This document shows positions 1 through 5,315 of a stretch of 9,409 nucleotides of DNA, in pieces. Origin of the DNA: an uncultured Collinsella sp. (GTDB taxonomy: Bacteria > Actinomycetota > Coriobacteriia > Coriobacteriales > Coriobacteriaceae); the NCBI GenBank assembly GCA_902496645.1, contig CABVBR010000075.1, forward strand, positions 1 to 9,409, read 5' to 3'. The translations under genes were made by a program, and so were the position numbers. Each line of letters begins with the position of its first letter. Within the stretch, counting starts at the first letter, position 1. The notes beneath the pieces were generated by a model. It was not told the origin of the DNA, searched no databases, and saw only the letters and a list, made by a program, of their open reading frames with translations.

Positions 1-135
1 ACGCGTGATGAAGACGGGCAAATGCTGCTAACTTTTGACGAGCCGCAACGAGCCATCGCCCCCGGCCAGGCCGTTGTAGTCTATCGCGGCGACATCGTCC
101 TGGGCGGCGGCACCGTGACCGGCGCACTTAAGTAG
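1..135 (+). CDS. mnmA: tRNA-specific 2-thiouridylase MnmA, C-terminal end (5' partial)
   Basis: Frame 1 is open from the window edge and gives 44 residues before a TAG stop at 133-135. The piece contains FDEPQRAIAPGQAVVVY followed by a GD-V-LGGGT stretch. This is the typical last part of MnmA, the C-terminal beta-barrel domain (family knowledge: the E. coli protein ends with a near-identical FDEPQRAVTPGQ...LGGG segment). MnmA transfers sulfur to U34 of the tRNAs for Lys, Glu and Gln, in the cytoplasm. The catalytic cysteines and the PP-loop lie upstream of the window and cannot be checked. The gene converges on the HipA-like gene with only 8 bases between the two stop codons, and I see no dedicated terminator between them. 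Recognition rests on a short but highly characteristic tail. Confidence 0.88.
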   Translation, partial: TRDEDGQMLLTFDEPQRAIAPGQAVVVYRGDIVLGGGTVTGALK

Positions 136-143
136 CCGCAGGT

Positions 144-1517
144 TTATCGCTGCACGTGTCGAAGTACCTCAACAGCGGCACCAACCTCGATTACGCGACG
201 CTCGAGGCCGCGGCGGATGGCCTCGAGTCGACCCTCCGCCGTGGCCCATTTGCTCTGCGAAAGAATCTCGATCGCCTCATCAACAAATCCGTTGAGCCGC
301 GATGAATCGAACCAATCGAGCGAGTCCGCAAGCGCCAGCTGGACGGAAGGGTCGGGCCCAAACGGCTTAGCGGAAAACCCAAACTCCCCAGCTGCGAGCA
401 CGACAGTTGGCACGTTATACCACAGACAGTTGCCGCTATCGAACAGCGGAGCAGGTTTTATCTCCAGGGTATCGACATTGCGGATGATGCCGAAGTTTCG
501 CCAATGGCGGTCGCTGTTGGCCAAAAGGGCATCGCAGACAATCATCTGCGACATAGACCTTCTCACAGCGGCCTCATCGGCACCATGCTTGCCGAGGTAG
601 CAACAGTACCGGTCGTACGTCGAGTTTCCCCGCTGACTACCAAGTACGCCCTTAACGTAAACAGCCGGAACGTATTCCTCGCGGCCGTCAAGAAAGTCGT
701 CGCACAGACACACAGGGCCATCGAACATCCGCTCAACCGTATAAGGAACAAACTCGCCCTCCGACAGCAAGCGACGATGCAGAGCCGTTGCAACCGCCTC
801 GTTAAAGGGACGCTGATCGTCCACGCCGCATCCTTTAGCCAAAACGCGAATGCCGTTTCGGATCATCCACGATTTAGGGAGCTCGCCCTCGGACGTGTTA
901 TCCGGATTTTTAAGACCGATGCCTTCCAGCCAACCCGAACGCCCCTCGGGCGCCGATCGCTCAAATTCGTTCTCAAAGTAATTGAGGTTTCGCCATTCGA
1001 ACCCGTCGCATTCTGCCGGCCGCAGCCAATAGCAATCCGAAAGCGAGAGACCCAGGCACTGAACCGGCACCTCAATGCCACTGGCAATTCCCAGCTCGCG
1101 GTAGCGCGAGATAAGCCCAGGACGAACATCGGGCACCGACCGATGCCCCCACCACGCGTTGAGCTCCCGCTTATTCACCGTTGGAGAAGAGCTCGAGCAT
1201 GTGCCAAACGGCATTCGTTGCGCATCGAGGACCTCGGCGATTTCGAAGGGAAACTCACGCGTCGGATCAAATGAGACATGCGCGACCTCATGGTCGGCCG
1301 ACATCAGCGTAAACTTGCGTCCCACATCGGCCGCAGGACGGCGTCCTCGCTTGCGGACCTTTTGATAGGCGAGCGCAGAATTGTACTCGACCAACTTCCG
1401 GCCGCCCACAATATCGCACACAAGCGTTCCCGATGCGGCAAGTTGAGATATGCGGGCTTTCGTAACGCCCAACAGGCGGGCAGCATCACCCATAGACAAG
1501 TACTCAGACGTGTCCAT
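144..1517 (-). CDS. HipA-like protein kinase with fused N-terminal helix-turn-helix
   Basis: A 457-residue protein if translation starts at ATG 1517. That ATG sits 8 bases after a GAGGTGA ribosome site; GTG 1529 and ATG 1526 overlap that site and are unlikely starts. Residues about 6-55 form a MerR/excisionase-like helix-turn-helix (MGDAARLLGVTKARISQLAA, then a basic KVRKRGRRP linker). The rest matches the HipA-like kinase fold: a presumed ATP-binding Lys about 228 (RVLAKG), a Glu about 240 (PFNEAVA), the catalytic loop NSDRHWRNFG about 334-343 (Asn334, Asp336, His338, Asn341) and a DFG-like PLFDSG about 357-362. All key kinase residues appear present, so it should be active. HipA kinases of E. 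coli phosphorylate glutamyl-tRNA synthetase and cause growth arrest; the target here is unknown. No separate HipB antitoxin gene flanks it, so the fused helix-turn-helix may take the DNA-binding role (inference). It ends 8 bases from the convergent mnmA. Horizontal acquisition is possible but not shown. Confidence 0.85.
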   Translation of the reverse strand: MDTSEYLSMGDAARLLGVTKARISQLAASGTLVCDIVGGRKLVEYNSALAYQKVRKRGRRPAADVGRKFTLMSADHEVAHVSFDPTREFPFEIAEVLDAQRMPFGTCSSSSPTVNKRELNAWWGHRSVPDVRPGLISRYRELGIASGIEVPVQCLGLSLSDCYWLRPAECDGFEWRNLNYFENEFERSAPEGRSGWLEGIGLKNPDNTSEGELPKSWMIRNGIRVLAKGCGVDDQRPFNEAVATALHRRLLSEGEFVPYTVERMFDGPVCLCDDFLDGREEYVPAVYVKGVLGSQRGNSTYDRYCCYLGKHGADEAAVRRSMSQMIVCDALLANSDRHWRNFGIIRNVDTLEIKPAPLFDSGNCLWYNVPTVVLAAGEFGFSAKPFGPDPSVQLALADSLDWFDSSRLNGFVDEAIEILSQSKWATAEGRLEAIRRGLERRVIEVGAAVEVLRHVQR

Positions 1518-1533
1518 ACACCGCATCACCTCG

Positions 1534-1558
1534 TTAAGTAATTTACACGTTTAGTTAA
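1534..1558. promoter_or_regulatory. AT-rich leader with an imperfect dyad upstream of the HipA-like gene
   Basis: The stretch 1530-1596 is much more AT-rich than the genes around it. It holds two opposed half-sites, TTAAGTAA (1534-1541) and TTAGTTAA (1551-1558), which match as an inverted repeat at 7 of 8 positions around a 9-base spacer. It lies 16-40 bases upstream of the chosen start of the HipA-like gene, where a self-regulating helix-turn-helix protein would be expected to bind. A TATTAT -10-like word lies further upstream on the minus strand, but I see no convincing -35. The operator role is inference. Confidence 0.3.
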
Positions 1559-1596
1559 TAGATTACAGACATCATAATACTAAACAACCCAAAGTG

Positions 1597-1620
1597 AAAA
1601 AAGGCCCGAGAAATCGGGCC
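1597..1620 (-). terminator. Intrinsic terminator of the M42 peptidase gene
   Basis: GGCCCGA (1603-1609) pairs perfectly with TCGGGCC (1614-1620) around a 4-base loop. On the minus strand the stem is followed by six T residues (the A-run at 1597-1602). It lies 36 bases beyond the stop of the peptidase gene, so it ends that transcript before the HipA-like gene. Confidence 0.85.
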
Positions 1621-1655
1621 TTAGCGATTGGTCAGCCGAGTCGCAAGCTGCTCCC

Positions 1656-2684
1656 CTAGCGCTGAACGTAGGCGCGAACCAGCTCGTAGGTATTGCGCAC
1701 GCCGTCGATGTGGCTGCGCTCGTAGTTGTGGCTCGCGTACACGCCGGGGCCGATCAGACCATGGCGAATGTCGTAGCCGGCCGAGAGCGTGGCCTCGACG
1801 TCGGAACCGTAATGCGGGTACACATCGATGGCGTAATCGAGCTCCAGCTCGCGCGCGATGTTGGATAGTGTGGTTACCAGGTCGTAGTTGTACGGACCGC
1901 CCGAATCCTTAGCGCAAATCGAAACCATGCGCTCGGTGCAGCCCAGGTCATCGCCCACGCAGCCCATGTCCACGCTGATCATCTCGCGCGTGTCGGCCGG
2001 CACAAAGGCACCGCCGTGACCGACCTCCTCGTACACGGTAAAGAGCAGCGACACCTTGCGCGAGAGCGTCACCTCGCCAGCGGCGACGGCACGCGCCAAG
2101 CCCAGCAGAATCGACGCCGACAGCTTGTCGTCAAGGAAGCGACTCTTGATGTAGCCGCTCTCCGTCACCGTGGTGCGCGGATCCATAGCGATGATGTCGC
2201 CGGTTTGAATACCCAGCTCGAGCACATCGTCCTTGCTGTCAACGTTCTCGTCGAGCAGGATCTCCATGTTCTTCTCGATGGCCTTGACCGGCTCATCGGC
2301 CACATGCGCCGAAGGCTCGGTATTGAGGACCACACCCGTGTAGACATTGCCATCGCGCGTGTAAACGGTGCAGTTCTCGCCATCGGCCGTAGACCACTGA
2401 TGCCCGCCAAGCGTCGTGGGACGCAGGCGACCATTGTCCTTAATGGAGCGCACCATGGCGCCCAGGGTATCGACATGGCTCGCCAACACGAGCGGCTCAC
2501 CCTCACCACCAAGCTCAACGAGCACATTGCCCTTGTTAGAACGCTCGGGCCCAAAGCCCATATCGCGCAACGTCTCCATCAGAAAATCAGTCGCCGCACG
2601 GGTATAGCCCGTAGGCGAAGCAATCGAGGTAAGCGCCTTCAACTGGTCAGTAATATAGGAGAGCGTAGAATCCATCTTGGACAC
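1656..2684 (-). CDS. M42 family metallopeptidase (glutamyl aminopeptidase / deblocking type)
   Basis: A dinuclear-metal aminopeptidase of the M42 family, which trims N-terminal residues from short peptides in the cytoplasm, often as a large tetrahedral assembly. I chose GTG 2684 (342 residues) because AAAGGG lies 8 bases upstream; ATG 2675 (339 residues) is the main alternative, but that site is then 17 bases away. An upstream ATG at 2741 would add a tail that is not family-like. In the GTG numbering the expected ligands are visible: His70 and Asp72 (ASHVDTLG), Asp185/186 (FLDDKLS), the catalytic Glu pair 219-220 (VYEEVGHGG), Asp239 (SVDMG) and His319 (ASHNYERSH). Length fits the family (about 340-360). 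It appears monocistronic, with its own terminator at 1597-1620 and the dehydrogenase terminator upstream of it. Exact substrate preference cannot be read from sequence. Confidence 0.9.
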   Translation of the reverse strand: MSKMDSTLSYITDQLKALTSIASPTGYTRAATDFLMETLRDMGFGPERSNKGNVLVELGGEGEPLVLASHVDTLGAMVRSIKDNGRLRPTTLGGHQWSTADGENCTVYTRDGNVYTGVVLNTEPSAHVADEPVKAIEKNMEILLDENVDSKDDVLELGIQTGDIIAMDPRTTVTESGYIKSRFLDDKLSASILLGLARAVAAGEVTLSRKVSLLFTVYEEVGHGGAFVPADTREMISVDMGCVGDDLGCTERMVSICAKDSGGPYNYDLVTTLSNIARELELDYAIDVYPHYGSDVEATLSAGYDIRHGLIGPGVYASHNYERSHIDGVRNTYELVRAYVQR

Positions 2685-2882
2685 CAAAGTCACCCTTTCA
2701 TATCGAATTAAACCCACAGCAACAATACCACCGCGAACCATCTTTTTACCTAGCGAGATGGCCCATCGAGCTCTTCAGAAATGCGCCCGCCACGATAAGC
2801 AGATACAAGGCGCCATCCAACAATGCGCCCCTCACATCCCGCCTTTCCGGCACCCCGGCATCTGAGAAAAGAACGCAGGCGA

Positions 2883-2993
2883 TCCCGGGCTTCCCTCCGG
2901 GCGCATTCCGCAGGACGCAAAAGGCCCCGCCGCGCAACGCGCGCAGCGGGGCCTTTTACATGTCCGAGGACGCATCCGGAGGGAAGCCCGGGA
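2883..2993. repeat. Nested inverted repeat: 18-bp perfect outer arms around a terminator
   Basis: TCCCGGGCTTCCCTCCGG (2883-2900) is the exact reverse complement of 2976-2993, with 75 bases between. Inside lie direct-repeat-like words containing AGGACGCA (left 2902-2920, right 2959-2975) and, at the centre, a second stem of 12 bp. The whole 111-base block begins 17 bases after the dehydrogenase stop. A perfect 18-bp match this GC-rich is unlikely by chance. It may be a palindromic intergenic element, an mRNA-stabilising 3' structure or a small mobile-element remnant; the sequence alone does not decide. Confidence 0.85.
2919..2957 (-). terminator. Terminator of the alcohol dehydrogenase gene, U-tract on both strands
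   Basis: AAAAGGCCCCGC (2919-2930) pairs perfectly with GCGGGGCCTTTT (2946-2957). The 15-base GC-rich loop can pair further. The A-run on one side and T-run on the other give a short U-tract on either strand. Only the minus-strand dehydrogenase transcript reads into it, 53 bases after the stop codon. Confidence 0.85.
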
Positions 2994-3010
2994 CCGCCGA
3001 CGGGAGTAAT

Positions 3011-4177
3011 TTACTCAGCCGGGCAAATCTTCTTGAAGAGCTCGATGACGTCGTCGAGCGTCGCCTCGCGCGGGTTACCCGGGAAGCAAGCGTCGGCCAT
3101 GGCGTCCTTGGCCAGGACCTCGATCTCGTCGGCCTTCATGGCCTCGCAGACGTGCGGGATGTTCACGTCGGCGGAGAGCTGCTTGACGGCGGCGATGGCG
3201 GCGTCGGCAGCCTCGTCGGTGCTCATGCCCGTGGTGTCAACGCCCATGGCGACGGCAACCTTGGCCAGGCGCTCGGCGCAGACCGGCTTGTTGAACTCCA
3301 TGGCGATCGGCAGCAGCATGGCGCAAGCGACGCCGTGCGGGGTGTCGTAGTGAGCAGACAGGGTGTGAGCCATGGCGTGGTCGATGCCCAGGCCAACGTT
3401 GGAGAAGCCCATGCCGGCGACATACTGACCAAGAGCCATGCCCTCGCGGCCGGAGCCGGGCTGGCCGGACTTGGCCTCGGCAACGGAGTCGCGCAGGTTC
3501 TCGCTGATCAACTTAATGGCCTCAAAGTGGAACATGTCGGAGAGCTCCCAGGCGCCCTTGGTGGTGTAGCCCTCGATGGCGTGGGTCAGAGCGTCCATAC
3601 CAGTGGAAGCGGTAAGGCCGGCGGGCATGGAAGCCATCATGTCGGGGTCGACGACGGCAACCTCGGGGGCGTCGTTGGTGTCGACGCACACGAACTTGCG
3701 GACCTTCTCGGGGTCGGTGATGACGTAGTTGATGGTCACCTCAGCAGCGGTACCGGCGGTCGTCGGCACGGCGATGGTGAACACGGCGTGGTTCTTGGTG
3801 GGAGCAACGCCCTCGAGGCTGCGGACGTCGGCGAACTCGGGGTTGTTGATGATGATGCCGATGGCCTTGGCGGTGTCCATGGAGGAGCCACCACCGATGG
3901 TCACGATAGCGTCAGCCTCGGCGGCCTTGAAGGCCTCGACGCCGTCCTTGACGTTCTGGATAGTGGGGTTGGGCTTGATCTCGGAGTAGAGGCTCCAAGC
4001 GATGCCGGCGGCGTCGAGCTCGTCGGTCACCTTAGCGGTAACGCCAAACTTAACCAGATCGGGGTCGGAGCAGACGAAGATCTTCTTGTAGCCGCGACGC
4101 TGGAGCTCACCGGGGATCTCCTTGATGGCGCCGGAACCATGATAAGAAATGGTGTTGAGAACGAAACGATTAGCCAT
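3011..4177 (-). CDS. fucO: Iron-containing alcohol dehydrogenase, lactaldehyde reductase (FucO) type
   Basis: A 388-residue group III (Fe-dependent) NAD(P)H alcohol dehydrogenase. The start is ATG 4177 (MANRF), 6 bases after GGGAGG. It is close to E. coli FucO in length and along its whole course: RRGY-K near 27-32, GGGSSMDTAKAIG 95-107, NNPEFADVRSLEG 111-123, TTAGTAAEVTINYVITD 139-155 and QYVAGMGFSNVGLG 251-264. The metal ligands are all present as Asp195, His199, His267 and His281. FucO reduces L-lactaldehyde to 1,2-propanediol, regenerating NAD+ during anaerobic fucose or rhamnose breakdown; some relatives act on other diols or aldehydes. No fucose or rhamnose genes lie beside it, and terminators on both sides make it a single-gene unit. 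The upstream region has a LacI-like operator, which suggests sugar control. The enzyme class is certain, the lactaldehyde substrate likely. Confidence 0.9.
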   Translation of the reverse strand: MANRFVLNTISYHGSGAIKEIPGELQRRGYKKIFVCSDPDLVKFGVTAKVTDELDAAGIAWSLYSEIKPNPTIQNVKDGVEAFKAAEADAIVTIGGGSSMDTAKAIGIIINNPEFADVRSLEGVAPTKNHAVFTIAVPTTAGTAAEVTINYVITDPEKVRKFVCVDTNDAPEVAVVDPDMMASMPAGLTASTGMDALTHAIEGYTTKGAWELSDMFHFEAIKLISENLRDSVAEAKSGQPGSGREGMALGQYVAGMGFSNVGLGIDHAMAHTLSAHYDTPHGVACAMLLPIAMEFNKPVCAERLAKVAVAMGVDTTGMSTDEAADAAIAAVKQLSADVNIPHVCEAMKADEIEVLAKDAMADACFPGNPREATLDDVIELFKKICPAE

Positions 4178-4236
4178 TGATAGCCTCCCATCGTGTGCGG
4201 GGCACCCATTACGCCCCACGCTATGAGTCCCATCCT

Positions 4237-4291
4237 AACGCTTTTGAAACGAAAAACACGTGAGAACGTCAAATTGTTAAAGCGTTTCAAC
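4237..4291 (-). promoter_or_regulatory. Putative promoter and LacI-family-like operators of the dehydrogenase gene
   Basis: GTTAAAGCGTTTCAAC (4276-4291) is an imperfect palindrome, 12 of 16 positions symmetric, centred on CG. This is the pattern of LacI/CcpA-family operators. A second copy of its half-site, CGTTTCAA, lies in the opposite orientation at 4244-4251, about 40 bp away. On the minus strand a TTGACG word (4267-4272) could be a -35; a 17-base spacer places the -10 at 4244-4249, a poor match that lies inside the second half-site. Arrangement and motif are seen; binding by a sugar-responsive repressor or by CcpA is inference. Confidence 0.45.
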
Positions 4292-4299
4292 AGAAGATG

Positions 4300-4339
4300 A
4301 AAAAATAATGCGGCAAAGGGACGGCCCCTCTGCCGCATT
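4300..4339 (-). terminator. Intrinsic terminator of the DUF1275 gene
   Basis: AATGCGGCA (4307-4315) pairs perfectly with TGCCGCATT (4331-4339). The intervening AAGGG and CCCCTC can extend the stem. On the minus strand the stem is followed by a T-rich run (A-run at 4300-4305). It starts 3 bases after the gene's stop codon and separates it from the dehydrogenase gene. Confidence 0.88.
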
Positions 4340-4342
4340 CGG

Positions 4343-5059
4343 TTACTTTCGACAGCCCTCTTTCCAAGCCTCGGCCGCAACCTTCCAGCGAAAACGCAAG
4401 TCGCGCTCGCGGTCGATGAACATGATGGCAAACGCGACAAACAGCAGCAAGCTCGCCACGACGATGGCGTGCAGGCCCATGCGCTCAATACACCAGTTGC
4501 CCAACACGGCGCCAAACACAAAGGTAAAGATCACGCCAAAGTACAGCAGGCCGTTTTCCAAAAAGCCGCGCTTGTGGGTGATGATGTAATCATCCACGTT
4601 TTGCAGCGCGTTGCGCAAGTTGCCGATGCACATGGTCGTGGCGATGCCGTGACCGTGGATCTTGCGGAAGCTCTCGACTTGCATACCGCAGGCAAACGAA
4701 GTGAGGCAGTTGGCGAGCAGGTTGAAATCGCCACCGGGAATAAAACTCACGCCCAGCAAGATGACGGCTTCAAAGAACACCGTCACCTGGCGCCAGTGAA
4801 TCACACTGCCAAACCGCTCGTGAACCAGGTCGGCAAGCATAATGCCCACGGCAAACGACACCACGGGGAAGAAATAGCGTCCCGCCAGCGCCCAGTTGCC
4901 CTCCGAGATGCTTACACCCACGAGCAGGATGTTGCCCGTCTGAGCGTTTGCGAAAACATGGTCGCGCCCTATGTACGAATAGACGTCCATAAAGCCACCG
5001 GCGAGCGCCAAGATGATGCCCAGCTCAATAGACTCCGATATCTGTTTGGCACGTTGCAT
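4343..5059 (-). CDS. DUF1275 / YoaK family integral membrane protein
   Basis: A 238-residue protein from ATG 5059, 10 bases after AAGGAGG. The ATG immediately after that site (5069) leaves no spacing, and the longer reading from 5122 lacks a site. It has about six hydrophobic segments (roughly 11-30, 57-78, 90-108, 112-128, 168-190, 196-215) and a short basic C-terminal tail facing the cytoplasm. The family hallmarks are GGFMDVYSYI (21-30) and FANAQTGN (36-43), with a second related motif TTMCIGNLRN (141-150) in the other half, consistent with an internal duplication. DUF1275 proteins sit in the cytoplasmic membrane, and their transport or other role is not established. It is divergent from the YgiQ gene and has its own terminator, so it is transcribed alone. 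Confidence 0.9.
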   Translation of the reverse strand: MQRAKQISESIELGIILALAGGFMDVYSYIGRDHVFANAQTGNILLVGVSISEGNWALAGRYFFPVVSFAVGIMLADLVHERFGSVIHWRQVTVFFEAVILLGVSFIPGGDFNLLANCLTSFACGMQVESFRKIHGHGIATTMCIGNLRNALQNVDDYIITHKRGFLENGLLYFGVIFTFVFGAVLGNWCIERMGLHAIVVASLLLFVAFAIMFIDRERDLRFRWKVAAEAWKEGCRK

Positions 5060-5243
5060 CGTCGTGCATCCTCCTTGTTGACGACCCTCTCGTGCGTTGG
5101 CGGAAACATAGCCGCCGTTCATACTTTAACCCATTGACAACATGGCGCGCCCACGAGACGGGTCTCCCAATGCGCAGATACACAGTCTGGAAACAAACCG
5201 TGAGCGCGGCGCCACACCCGATGCCCGACGCCTCGCGTACTCC

Positions 5244-5278
5244 ACCAGTCTTTTTAGCCCCGTCCCAAAAAGACTGGT
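5244..5278. repeat. 12-bp-arm inverted repeat upstream of the YgiQ gene
   Basis: ACCAGTCTTTTT (5244-5255) is the exact reverse complement of AAAAAGACTGGT (5267-5278), with an 11-base loop. It ends 37 bases before the YgiQ start and directly abuts TACAAT (5279-5284), a 5-of-6 match to a -10 box, though no -35 is evident at the right distance. No U-tract follows on either strand, so it is not a normal terminator. It may be an operator next to the promoter or a hairpin in the mRNA leader. Confidence 0.7.
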
Positions 5279-5315
5279 TACAATTACGTGCAGCATACAA
5301 ACACCGGGAGGGATC

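Larger units (their letters stand above)
2685..3010. other. 326-base intergenic region between the peptidase and dehydrogenase genes
   Basis: It holds a terminator (2919-2957) nested in an 18-bp inverted repeat (2883-2993), both listed separately. The stretch 2685-2880 must contain the peptidase promoter: on the minus strand a TTTAAT word (2707-2712) is a possible -10, without a good -35. A 29-codon GTG reading frame with a hydrophobic middle (2746-2835, minus) is the only short frame with a plausible ribosome site. I do not call it a gene. No other feature is visible. Confidence 0.6.

Noticed and set aside
2746..2937. 63-codon minus-strand frame in the peptidase-dehydrogenase gap
   Set aside because: Its ATG lies inside the terminator stem, with no ribosome site. 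Only the shorter GTG reading is mentioned as a weak possibility.
2960..4180. Long + strand open frame (406 codons) opposite the dehydrogenase gene
   Set aside because: Gly/Val/Asp-rich, no family resemblance, and exactly antisense to a gene with all FucO motifs. It is a shadow of GC-rich codon use.
5134..5139. Perfect TTGACA as a -35 for the YgiQ gene
   Set aside because: No -10-like sequence lies 16-18 bases downstream on the + strand, so I do not call a promoter there.
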